From assembly GCA_946623765.1 (NCBI GenBank), contig CAMORL010000056.1, positions 1-9,656 on the forward strand: a DNA stretch of 9,656 bases, in the 5' to 3' direction. Shown one piece after another: positions 1-5,914 of the stretch. A model generated the notes under the pieces. The model worked only from the letters and a program-made list of their open reading frames with translations. It did not search any database and was not told where the DNA came from. Numbering within the stretch: position 1 is the first letter of the stretch; every line of letters starts with the position of its first letter. Source of the DNA: an uncultured Clostridia bacterium. GTDB taxonomy: Bacteria > Bacillota_A > Clostridia > Christensenellales > CAG-138. Position numbers and translations under genes: made by a program.

Positions 1-266
1 ACCGCGTGACCTGCGTCTCCACCCCGGGCAGCACGATCGACGTGCTCGTTACGCAGAAGGGCGTCGCGGTCAATCCGAAGGACAAGGAGCTTGCGCTTCG
101 TCTCAGAGACGCGGGAATCAAGGTCGTCGATATTCACGAGCTCAAGGAGCTTGCGGAGCGCACGAACGGCGTGCCGGACAAGCCGCGTCTCGGCGAGAAG
201 ATCGTCGCGGACGTCATCTATCGCGACGGCACCGTCATCGACCATATCCGCGAAGTGCTGCAGTAA
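1..266 (+). CDS. citF: Citrate lyase alpha subunit (citrate CoA-transferase), C-terminal end, 5'-truncated
   Basis: Only the last ~87 codons lie in the window; the gene begins upstream of base 1 and ends at TAA 264-266. CitF transfers the acyl-carrier thioester to citrate in the citrate lyase complex, which cleaves citrate to acetate and oxaloacetate in the cytoplasm of fermenting bacteria. The visible tail has the pattern of CitF C-termini: TPG..IDVLVT, then GVAVNP, then a 'LRDAGI.VVDIHELK..AE..NG.P' helix region, and finally the 'ADVIYRDGTVIDHIREV' ending. The CoA-binding and catalytic part is not visible. The stop codon is merged with the ribosome site of the next gene (TAAGGAG), so it is co-transcribed and probably translationally coupled with the fumarase genes. 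Assignment rests on recalled family sequence; related CoA-transferases are the main alternative. Confidence 0.88.
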   Translation, partial: RVTCVSTPGSTIDVLVTQKGVAVNPKDKELALRLRDAGIKVVDIHELKELAERTNGVPDKPRLGEKIVADVIYRDGTVIDHIREVLQ

Positions 267-276
267 GGAGAACGCT

Positions 277-1116
277 ATGAGAACCATTCAGGCAAATCTT
301 TTGACCGAAACGATTGCGCGGCTTGCGATCGAAGCAAACTGCGTGCTGCCGTGCGACATCAAAAAGCGCATCGAGGAAGCCCGCAAAAGCGAGCCGTGGG
401 AAACCGCGCAGGGCATTCTGGATAAGATCATCGAAAACTACGGGATCGCGGAAGCGAACACCGTCCCGATCTGTCAGGACACCGGCGTGTGCTGCGTGTT
501 TCTGAAGATCGGACAGGACGTGCACATCGAAGGCGACATCCGCGCCGCCGTTGACGAGGGCGTGCGCAAGGGTTACGGCGAAGGGTATCTTCGGAAATCC
601 GTGGTGAAGGATCCGCTGCGCAGGGTCAACACCGGCGACAACACCCCTGCGATGCTCTATACCGAGATCGTGCCGGGCGACAAGCTTGAAATCACCGTCG
701 CGCCGAAGGGCTTCGGCAGCGAGAACATGAGCCGTCTTGCCATGCTGAAACCGTCCGACGGCATCGAGGGCGTCAAGGCGTTCGTTTTGAAAACCGTCGA
801 GGAGGCGGGACCCAATCCGTGCCCGCCGATCGTGGTCGGCGTGGGATTGGGCGGCACGTTCGACAAGGCCGCGCTCCTTGCAAAAAAAGCGCTGATGCGC
901 AGCACGGACGAGCGCAATCCCGATCCGTTCTATGCGGATCTCGAAGCGGAACTGCTCGAAAAGATCAATGCGCTCGGCGTCGGACCGCAGGGTTTCGGCG
1001 GACGCACCACCGCGCTTCAGGTCAACATCGAATGGATGCCGACGCACATTGCGGGGCTGCCCGTTGCGGTGAACATCAACTGCCACGTCACGCGGCACAA
1101 GACCGCCGTGCTGTAA
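277..1116 (+). CDS. fumA: Class I (iron-sulfur) fumarate hydratase, alpha subunit
   Basis: A 279-residue protein, the usual length for the N-terminal/alpha half of two-subunit class I fumarases and L(+)-tartrate dehydratases. It converts (S)-malate and fumarate reversibly in the cytosol using an oxygen-labile [4Fe-4S] cluster. Three cysteines sit where the cluster ligands are expected: C66 in ICQDTG, C182 in GPNPCPPIVVG and C269 in NINCH. D68 of the QDTG motif is the likely catalytic acid. Other landmarks are RRVNTGDNTPA (~115-125), GFGSENMS (145-152) and GVGLGGTFD (188-196). The ATG at 277 was chosen because AAGGAG (265-270) lies 6 nt before it; the same frame stays open upstream but only as an antiphase reading through citF. 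It is followed after 10 nt by the beta subunit. Tartrate dehydratase (ttdA) is the main alternative; the citF neighbour favours fumarase. Confidence 0.9.
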   Translation: MRTIQANLLTETIARLAIEANCVLPCDIKKRIEEARKSEPWETAQGILDKIIENYGIAEANTVPICQDTGVCCVFLKIGQDVHIEGDIRAAVDEGVRKGYGEGYLRKSVVKDPLRRVNTGDNTPAMLYTEIVPGDKLEITVAPKGFGSENMSRLAMLKPSDGIEGVKAFVLKTVEEAGPNPCPPIVVGVGLGGTFDKAALLAKKALMRSTDERNPDPFYADLEAELLEKINALGVGPQGFGGRTTALQVNIEWMPTHIAGLPVAVNINCHVTRHKTAVL

Positions 1117-1126
1117 GGAGGATCGC

Positions 1127-1681
1127 ATGGAACGAAAGATTCAGCTTCCCATCACGCGGGAGATTGCAAGAACGATCAGAAGCGGCGAAAGCTGCCTGCT
1201 TTCCGGCGTCATCTACACCGCGCGCGACGCGGCGCATAAGCGTCTCTGCGAGCTTTTGAAAGACGGCAAGCCGCTGCCCTTCGATGTCAAGGACGCCACC
1301 ATCTATTACGTCGGACCGACGCCGGCAAAGCCGGGTCAGGTCATCGGCTCGGCAGGTCCCACGACGAGCTACCGCATGGATGCGTATTCGCCCATGATGA
1401 TCGCCGCGGGCGAAACCGGCATGATCGGCAAGGGCAAACGCAGCGCCGAGGTCGTCGCCGCCATGAAAGAGCACGGCGCGGTCTACTTTGCCGCGATCGG
1501 CGGCGCAGGCGCGCTGCTCAGTAGCTGCATCAAAAAAGCCGAGATCGTCTGTTATGAGGATCTCGGCGCGGAAGCGGTCAGACGACTGGAGGTCGAAAAC
1601 CTTCCCGTCGTCTGCGTCATCGACAGCGAAGGACACAACCTCTACGAGACCGGCAGGAAGGCTTATCTCGAAACGGTATAA
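1127..1681 (+). CDS. fumB: Class I (iron-sulfur) fumarate hydratase, beta subunit
   Basis: A 184-residue partner of the preceding gene, matching the normal size of the C-terminal/beta half (Fumerase_C) of class I hydro-lyases. It supplies much of the substrate pocket, while the alpha subunit carries the cluster. Landmarks are LSGVIYTARDAAHKR (25-39), YYVGPTPAKPGQVIGSAGPTT (60-80, two adjoining motifs), SYRMDAYSP (81-89), GETGMIGKGKRS (95-106) and a terminal DSEGHNLY (166-173). The start is supported by AAGGAGG at 1115-1121, which overlaps the alpha-subunit stop. 'fumB' here means the beta subunit of a heterodimer, not the fused E. coli FumB. With citF upstream, the set suggests that oxaloacetate from citrate is reduced to malate and dehydrated to fumarate; the malate dehydrogenase and fumarate reductase this needs are not in the window. 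Confidence 0.9.
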   Translation: MERKIQLPITREIARTIRSGESCLLSGVIYTARDAAHKRLCELLKDGKPLPFDVKDATIYYVGPTPAKPGQVIGSAGPTTSYRMDAYSPMMIAAGETGMIGKGKRSAEVVAAMKEHGAVYFAAIGGAGALLSSCIKKAEIVCYEDLGAEAVRRLEVENLPVVCVIDSEGHNLYETGRKAYLETV

Positions 1682-1691
1682 GCCTCTGCAC

Positions 1692-1718
1692 AAAAAGACT
1701 GCCGCGCGAAAGGCGGTC
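1692..1718 (-). terminator. Minus-strand rho-independent terminator candidate
   Basis: Reading the minus strand, GACCGCC (1718-1712) pairs with GGCAGTC (1703-1697) with one G-T wobble across an 8-nt loop, and is followed at once by TTTTT (1696-1692). It lies just inside the 3' end of the fumAB transcript and would block minus-strand transcription from the DUF4256 gene that escapes the hairpin at 1774-1807. The stem has seven pairs, so it is moderate in strength. Confidence 0.55.
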
Positions 1719-1768
1719 TGTCAAGGGAGGGCAAATGAAACAATCCTCCCAAATCCGTTTGTCAATGC

Positions 1769-1814
1769 AAAAAATGCGGTCTGCAATTCAATCATTGCGG
1801 ACCGCATCTTTTTT
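1769..1814. terminator. Bidirectional terminator between fumB and the DUF4256 gene
   Basis: Arms 1774-1786 and 1795-1807 form a 13-bp stem with a single wobble around an 8-nt loop. On the plus strand it is followed, after one C, by TTTTTT (1809-1814). On the minus strand it is followed by TTTTTT (complement of 1769-1774). It therefore fits termination of both the plus-strand citF-fumAB transcript and the convergent DUF4256 transcript. Confidence 0.85.
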
Positions 1815-1980
1815 CTTCATCCGGACTCTCATATATATCGACGCGCGTCAAACCATAATAATCTGTTGGTAATACTATCATTTCCGCACCGTTCGGATCG
1901 CCTTGCAGGCATTGCCTTTCGACAAATCAACCGTCCCACGTGCTCGGCAAACGGCAGGCGTTTCTCATTGCGTCCGGCAT
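1815..1980. other. Intergenic stretch without a convincing gene
   Basis: This 166-base stretch separates the terminator from the end of the DUF4256 gene. No RNA gene, promoter or well-initiated reading frame was recognised. A short minus-strand frame (1792-1881, 29 codons from its ATG, open further upstream) has a protein-like composition but no ribosome site, and it ends inside the terminator hairpin. The stretch may hold decayed coding sequence or simply be the 3' untranslated region of the DUF4256 mRNA. Confidence 0.4.
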
Positions 1981-2502
1981 TCAGATCAGAATATACCCTC
2001 TGAACCCGCGCACGGAATAGTAGGAATCCGCGCCGTTGTGAAAAGTGAACACGGTATCGTAGCGCCGCTCGCAGAACAGCGCGCCTCCCTTGCTGCGAAT
2101 ACTATCCGGCGTGGCGATCCAGCTTGATGTTTTCAGATCGAACGAACCGAGACTCTGCAGTCTGCGGTAAAGCTCCTCCGTCATCATCGAAACACCGATT
2201 TCGTTCGCTTTTTGTTCTGCACTGCCGGACGGCGGATTTTTTGCGCGCCCCTGCAAAGCCTTTTCGTCATAGCACAGGCTTCTGCGCCCGGCGGGTGATT
2301 CCTTTGCGCAGTCGCAGAAAATGAGCTTTCCCGTCTTGGGATCATAGCCGATGGTGTCCGGCTCGCCGCCGCTTTCCTCCATCCTCTGCAAAACCGCGAG
2401 GGCGGCGGGAGCTTCGCACAGCCGACGCTCCACCTCGGACCATTCCAGATCCGGATGCAGTTCCTTGTGTTCCGAAAATCTCGCTTTCAGTATTTCCAGC
2501 AT
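1981..2502 (-). CDS. DUF4256 family protein
   Basis: A 173-residue, probably cytosolic protein of the uncharacterised DUF4256 family, near the family's usual length. Recognisable family landmarks, in order, are an N-terminal helix ending in HPDLEWSEVERRL (15-28), ESGGEPDTIGYD (43-54), IFCDCAKESPAGRRSLCYD (61-79), LYRRLQSLGSFDLKTSSWI (111-129), GGALFCERRYDTVF (139-152) and the HNGADSYYSVRGFRG ending (155-169). The pattern was recalled from memory, not searched. No enzymatic activity is established for the family as far as I know. The ATG at 2502 is preferred over an in-frame ATG at 2565, because a full promoter (2537-2565) overlaps the longer version, AAGAGG lies 9 nt before 2502, and family members begin about here. 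It is a single-gene unit with terminators downstream. Confidence 0.82.
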   Translation of the reverse strand: MLEILKARFSEHKELHPDLEWSEVERRLCEAPAALAVLQRMEESGGEPDTIGYDPKTGKLIFCDCAKESPAGRRSLCYDEKALQGRAKNPPSGSAEQKANEIGVSMMTEELYRRLQSLGSFDLKTSSWIATPDSIRSKGGALFCERRYDTVFTFHNGADSYYSVRGFRGYILI

Positions 2503-2536
2503 CGTGCGCACCTCTTCGCTTCCGTTTGTTAGTTCC

Positions 2537-2565
2537 ATTATAGTATCGCCGACCGGCGCAGTCAA
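2537..2565 (-). promoter_or_regulatory. Sigma-A type promoter for the DUF4256 gene
   Basis: On the minus strand TTGACT (2565-2560) is separated by exactly 17 nt from a consensus TATAAT (2542-2537). Transcription should start near 2530, giving a leader of about 28 nt with AAGAGG before the ATG at 2502. Its position excludes the upstream in-frame ATG codons as normal starts. Confidence 0.85.
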
Positions 2566-2579
2566 TCATTCTGCTTATG

Positions 2580-2608
2580 AAAAGAGAGGCGCTTCCTTAT
2601 AAAGCGCC
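2580..2608 (-). terminator. Terminator of the ABC importer operon
   Basis: On the minus strand, 28 nt after the substrate-binding protein stop, GGCGCTT (2608-2602) and AAGCGCC (2594-2588) form a perfect 7-bp stem with a 7-nt loop, followed by TCTCTTTT (2587-2580). It sits just upstream of the DUF4256 promoter and so insulates that gene from the transporter operon. Confidence 0.78.
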
Positions 2609-2636
2609 CTTCAGCAGTCCTTTTTATGTCGTTTTA

Positions 2637-3815
2637 TTATGCCGCCGGGGCGAGTGTTTCCCGCGCACCGATTGAGTTTGCGACCAGCGTGTCGTAGTCT
2701 GCGTCGGACAGGTCGCAGTGATAGAACAGGTTGAAGTACGTTTTGACCTCATCGCGAAGGTCATAATCCGCGGCGTCCGGATAGAGCAGCTTTGCCATCC
2801 AGAGCATGCCGAGGATCCGCTGCACGGAAGGCGGGAAGCCCATCCAGTTGTACGGTCCCATCGGCACTTCATAGTAATTGCCGGTCTTGATCGCGGTGAT
2901 CTCGCTCCACATCGGATCCGTGCCGACCGAGGCATAACAGCTTCCCGGCGCGAACAGGATCACGTCCGGATTCCACAGCATGATCTGCTCCATATCGACC
3001 TCGTTGCCCGTGCCCTTGCTCGACGGGCTGTCCACGACCGCAAGGTTGTCCGAGAGCAGATCGATGATCTCCGCGTGGTAGCTGCCCTTTGCGATCACGT
3101 TCAGTCCCTGATCGCCCGTGATGTACAGAAGCCGAACCTTTTCGACGCCGTTCGCCGCCGCAAGCACTTTTGCGTACGTTTCGTCGCAGTAGGCGGCAAG
3201 CGTCTCCGCTTCGTCCGGCATGTTCAGAAGCTCGCCGAGCTTGCGGTATGCGTCGCCCATCGTGGCGATCGTCGCCGTGATATGCACGAACGGAATGCCC
3301 GTTTGCTCCGTCAGCGCATCCAGATCCTCTTTGATCGTGCCCTTCGGTTCGCCGACGTCGATCACGACCTGCGCGCCGCTTTGAAGCAGCGTTTCGAGGT
3401 TCAGCTCGCCCTTGCCGCCGTAAAGCTGCCCGAGCTCCGGAAGGTTATAGTATTCGGTCGCAAGAAATTGTTCCGCGCTCTTGTCCCACTTCTGCGCGAT
3501 CCCGACGAGCTTGTCCGGGCACAGCGCGAACACCGCGATCTGCGCAAGCGGTCCCGAGATCGCGACGCGTTCGAGGTTTGTCGGAATCTCCAGCGTGCGT
3601 CCTGCAGAATCCGTAAACGCAAACGTTTCGTTTTGCGGCGTGTCCGGCTTTGGATCGGGCGCGGCAGGCTCCGACGCAGGCGCTTCGGTCGGGTTCTCAA
3701 CCTGCGCCTCTGCCGTGTTCTCCGCCGGCGCTTCGGTCGGCGCGGGCATATTTGCACAGCCGATCGCCGCAAGCAGCATCAGCGCGGCAAGCAATGCACA
3801 CAGTCCTTTTTTCAT
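2637..3815 (-). CDS. ABC importer substrate-binding lipoprotein (Fe/heme/corrinoid type, TroA-like)
   Basis: A 392-residue lipoprotein predicted to be anchored outside the cytoplasmic membrane. It begins with a charged MKKG, a hydrophobic stretch (5-18) and a plausible lipobox AIGC, making C20 the lipidated residue. Residues ~22-62 are a low-complexity Pro/Ala/Glu/Thr linker with two PTEAPA copies. The binding domain follows: FAFTDSAGRTLEIP (65-78), the RVAISGPLAQIAVFAL segment (83-98) typical of the Peripla_BP_2 fold, LNLETLLQSGAQVVIDVG, the second-lobe GxDxE-like NEVDMEQIMLWNPDVILF, and a C-terminal NWMGFPPSVQRILGMLWMAKLLYPD helix as in HemV-2/iron-binding members. The ATG (3815) overlaps the ATPase stop as ATGA, and AAAGGAG lies 8 nt upstream. 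The ligand is not readable from sequence: ferric siderophore, heme, corrinoid or an oxyanion chelate are all possible. Confidence 0.87.
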   Translation of the reverse strand: MKKGLCALLAALMLLAAIGCANMPAPTEAPAENTAEAQVENPTEAPASEPAAPDPKPDTPQNETFAFTDSAGRTLEIPTNLERVAISGPLAQIAVFALCPDKLVGIAQKWDKSAEQFLATEYYNLPELGQLYGGKGELNLETLLQSGAQVVIDVGEPKGTIKEDLDALTEQTGIPFVHITATIATMGDAYRKLGELLNMPDEAETLAAYCDETYAKVLAAANGVEKVRLLYITGDQGLNVIAKGSYHAEIIDLLSDNLAVVDSPSSKGTGNEVDMEQIMLWNPDVILFAPGSCYASVGTDPMWSEITAIKTGNYYEVPMGPYNWMGFPPSVQRILGMLWMAKLLYPDAADYDLRDEVKTYFNLFYHCDLSDADYDTLVANSIGARETLAPAA

Positions 3816-4618
3816 GATGGTATCTCCTTTTCTTCGGGCATGCCCGTTAATTCCGGTTTGGGCGGCAGGATCACGGTGCCGCGTTCCGTTTCGACAAGGG
3901 CGACGTCCGTGCCGTAAAGCGTTCGGAACAGCGGTTCGGTCAGCGTGTCCTTCGGTGCGCCGAAGCCGATCGCGCGGCCGTTTTGCATCGCAAGCACGCG
4001 GTCTGCAAACCACAGCGCGTGCTGCGGGTTGTGCGTGGACAGCAGCACCGTATAGCCGTCCTGTTTCAGCCCGCCGATCACGGAGAGAACGCGCATCTGG
4101 TTGCCGTAATCGAGCGAGGCGGTCGGCTCGTCCATGAGCAGGATCTTCGTTTGCTGCGCAAGCGCGCGGGCGATATACGTAAGCTGCTGCTCACCGCCGG
4201 ACAGCCGGTCAAAACTGCGGTCGGCAAGGCTCAGAATGCCGATCCGCCTCATCGCGTCGTCGGCGATCCGAAGCTCGCGCGCATGCGGGGACGCGACCGG
4301 CGACAGCCCGTGCGACGTGCCCATCAGAACCATGTCGCGCACCGAATAACGAAAGGTCATCGCGTGCGTCTGCGGAATGTACGCGATGCGGTGTGCGGTT
4401 TCCCGCGCGGAAAGCGTGCGCGCGTCGACGCCGTCGATTTCAATGCGTCCCTTATAACGCTTCTGTTCACCGAGAATGCAGCGGAACAGCGTTGTCTTTC
4501 CGGCGCCGTTTGCGCCGAGGATCATCAGAAGCTCGCCCGACGCGGCGTCGAAGCCGATGCCGTCGAGCACGAGCGTTTGTTGATAGGCAAACTGCAGATC
4601 GCGGATTGAAAGGCTCAC
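3812..4618 (-). CDS. ABC importer ATP-binding protein (FecE/BtuD type)
   Basis: A 268-residue cytoplasmic ATPase that should power the adjoining permease. All nucleotide-binding elements are intact: Walker A GANGAGKT (35-42), Q-loop Gln83 in YIPQTH, signature LSGGEQQ (139-145), Walker B ILLMDEP (159-165) with catalytic Glu164, D-loop SLD (168-170) and switch His196 in LSTHNP. The YIPQ...FRYSVRDMVLMG segment is typical of the iron-chelate/B12 class. The likely start is GTG 4618: the frame continues far upstream, but only as an antisense-free shadow within the permease gene, while AAAGGAG sits 8 nt before this GTG and homology begins here. The GTG overlaps the permease stop (GTGA), and the gene's own TGA overlaps the next ATG, so the three genes are translationally coupled. 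Confidence 0.92.
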   Translation of the reverse strand: MSLSIRDLQFAYQQTLVLDGIGFDAASGELLMILGANGAGKTTLFRCILGEQKRYKGRIEIDGVDARTLSARETAHRIAYIPQTHAMTFRYSVRDMVLMGTSHGLSPVASPHARELRIADDAMRRIGILSLADRSFDRLSGGEQQLTYIARALAQQTKILLMDEPTASLDYGNQMRVLSVIGGLKQDGYTVLLSTHNPQHALWFADRVLAMQNGRAIGFGAPKDTLTEPLFRTLYGTDVALVETERGTVILPPKPELTGMPEEKEIPS

Positions 4619-5640
4619 AGCGTTTTCTCCTTTCGCATCAGCAGAATGATAAAGAACGGCGCACCGACGACCGCGGTGAGGATGCCGAGCGGGATCTCGA
4701 CCGCAAGGAGGTTGCGTGAAATGTTGTCTGTCAGAAGCAGAAACGAAGCGCCGATCAGCATCGAGCAGGGCAAAAGTCCCCTGTGGTCGCTGCCGACAAG
4801 CTTGCGCGAAAGATGCGGAACCACCAATCCCACCCAGCCGATCATGCCGGAGACCGAAATCGACGCCGCCGTCACGAGCGTGGCGCAAAGGATCAGCACG
4901 CCGCGCAGCAGATCCGTGTTCACGCCGAGCGCGCGCGCTTCGCTTTCGCCCAGGCTCAGAAGGTTCAGCCGCCACCGAAGCAGGAGCAGCGGCACAAGCC
5001 CGATCGCCATCGGCACCGCCGCAGTCGGGATCGCCGAAAGCCGCACGCCGGACAGCGAGCCCATCAGCCAGTAGGTGATTGCGGGAAGCTGATTCGAGGG
5101 ATCCGCAACGAGTTTCAGATATGACGTGCCCGCCGAAAACAGCGAGCCGATCATGATCCCCGCAAGGATCAGATTGACCACCCGCATGCCCGGCGCGCGC
5201 TGCGCAATGAGAAACACGATGACCACGCAAAGGAGCGCGCCTGCGAACGCAAACGCCGTAATGAGCCGCGTCGAACAGCCCAGAAGAATCGCCAGCGCAG
5301 CGCCGAACGCCGCGCCGCTTGACGCGCCGAGAATGTCCGGCGACGCCATGGGATTTTGAAACACGCCCTGAAACACCGTTCCTGCCGCCGAAAGCGAGCA
5401 GCCGACAAGGATCGCCATGACGACACGGGGCAGGCGAACGTTGACGACCGCGCGCTCCATTGCGTCTGCCGCCTCGTGCAAGCCGCCGAACAGCGAAAGG
5501 AATCGACGCCACAGCGCGCGCACGACCTCCGAAAGCGGCACGGGGTAGCGTCCGACCGTCAGCGAAGCAAGCGCGAGCAGCATAAGCACGCCGCCCGCAG
5601 CGAGCAGCACCGCCGTGCGCCTCTTTCGTGTTCCGGTCAT
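4615..5640 (-). CDS. ABC importer permease, FecCD/BtuC family
   Basis: A 341-residue polytopic membrane protein of normal family length, probably homodimeric because no second permease gene is present. A first hydrophobic helix (residues ~10-29) is followed by LPRVVMAILVGCSLSAAGTVFQGVFQNPMASPDILGASSGAAFGA, here described as adjoining blocks (~67-115). These are the family's conserved helix 2-3 region. Near the C-terminus, ISVSGMIGWVGLVVPHLSR, GSDHRGLLPCSMLIGASFLLL, and DNISR...EIPLGILTAVVGAPFF give the ATPase-coupling region. The ATG at 5640 lies 11 nt after an AAAGGA-like site; an in-frame ATG at 5730 is upstream of the promoter and is rejected. As first gene of the operon it precedes the ATPase and substrate-binding genes, whereas many related operons place the binding protein first. 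Confidence 0.92.
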   Translation of the reverse strand: MTGTRKRRTAVLLAAGGVLMLLALASLTVGRYPVPLSEVVRALWRRFLSLFGGLHEAADAMERAVVNVRLPRVVMAILVGCSLSAAGTVFQGVFQNPMASPDILGASSGAAFGAALAILLGCSTRLITAFAFAGALLCVVIVFLIAQRAPGMRVVNLILAGIMIGSLFSAGTSYLKLVADPSNQLPAITYWLMGSLSGVRLSAIPTAAVPMAIGLVPLLLLRWRLNLLSLGESEARALGVNTDLLRGVLILCATLVTAASISVSGMIGWVGLVVPHLSRKLVGSDHRGLLPCSMLIGASFLLLTDNISRNLLAVEIPLGILTAVVGAPFFIILLMRKEKTL

Positions 5641-5678
5641 AAACAGCAAGATCCTTTCACTTCCGTTATTCTCCGTAA

Positions 5679-5707
5679 AGTATAACACTCGGACGGAAAT
5701 GCCGCAA
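5679..5707 (-). promoter_or_regulatory. Promoter of the ABC importer operon
   Basis: On the minus strand TTGCGG (5707-5702) and TATACT (5684-5679) are 17 nt apart, and the predicted start is ~32 nt before the permease ATG. No Fur-type box was recognised, but a perfect 10-bp palindrome, ATTCATGAAT (5712-5721), adjoins the -35 element and could be an operator. Confidence 0.65.
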
Positions 5708-5726
5708 GCACATTCATGAATATGCG
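5701..5726. promoter_or_regulatory. Interrupted dyad next to the importer promoter (candidate operator)
   Basis: GCCGCA (5701-5706) and TGCGGC (5722-5727) are exact inverted repeats, and between them lies the perfect palindrome ATTCATGAAT (5712-5721). The left arm overlaps the -35 hexamer (5702-5707), so a protein bound here would be expected to affect transcription. The regulator is unknown, and the asymmetric spacing of the outer arms argues that the inner palindrome is the more likely core. Confidence 0.4.
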
Positions 5727-5849
5727 GCAATGACGAACGACGTTTTGCATGGACGCAGAAAAGCCGCGATTTCGAACGATAATCGGGGGTGCTGTCAACA
5801 GGAAAAATGAAACCTGAAGGAAAATAACACGGGTTACCGCATTTCCGGG

Positions 5850-5878
5850 TTGAGAAAAGCGGCGGGGTGTATTATAAT
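5850..5878 (+). promoter_or_regulatory. Promoter of the P-loop/SAD - aldo/keto reductase unit
   Basis: TTGAGA (5850-5855) and consensus TATAAT (5873-5878) are separated by exactly 17 nt. The predicted start near 5885 gives a short leader of about 30 nt that contains AGGAGGA (5904-5910). There is no room for a riboswitch or T-box leader. Confidence 0.85.
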
Positions 5879-5914
5879 AACAGTGTTAATGATTGAACGA
5901 TGCAGGAGGAGCCT

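Noticed and set aside
91..276. In-frame 5' extension of the fumA alpha subunit to base 91
   Set aside because: It overlaps citF in another frame and gives Ser/Arg-rich nonsense; the AAGGAG-ATG at 277 matches the family N-terminus.
235..1128. Long minus-strand open frame (297 codons) opposite fumA
   Set aside because: It is antisense to a well-recognised fumarase subunit, is His/Arg-rich with no recognisable motif, and reflects the G/C-rich third codon positions of the true gene.
3660..3745. Repeat-like sequence coding for the PTEAPA linker, considered as a DNA repeat element
   Set aside because: Low-complexity Pro/Ala/Glu linker coding of a lipoprotein explains it; copies are short and imperfect.
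2718..3917. Plus-strand open frame of 399 codons opposite the substrate-binding protein gene
   Set aside because: Arg/His-rich shadow of a real lipoprotein gene; no ribosome site or promoter in that orientation.
4619..5512. Long upstream extension of the ATPase frame through the permease gene
   Set aside because: The extension is an out-of-frame reading of the FecCD permease. ATPase homology and a ribosome site begin at GTG 4618, so it is not a fusion protein.
5731..5849. Possible riboswitch or small RNA in the divergent region
   Set aside because: No stable long hairpin or known leader motif was recognised, and the downstream promoter leaves only a ~30-nt leader.
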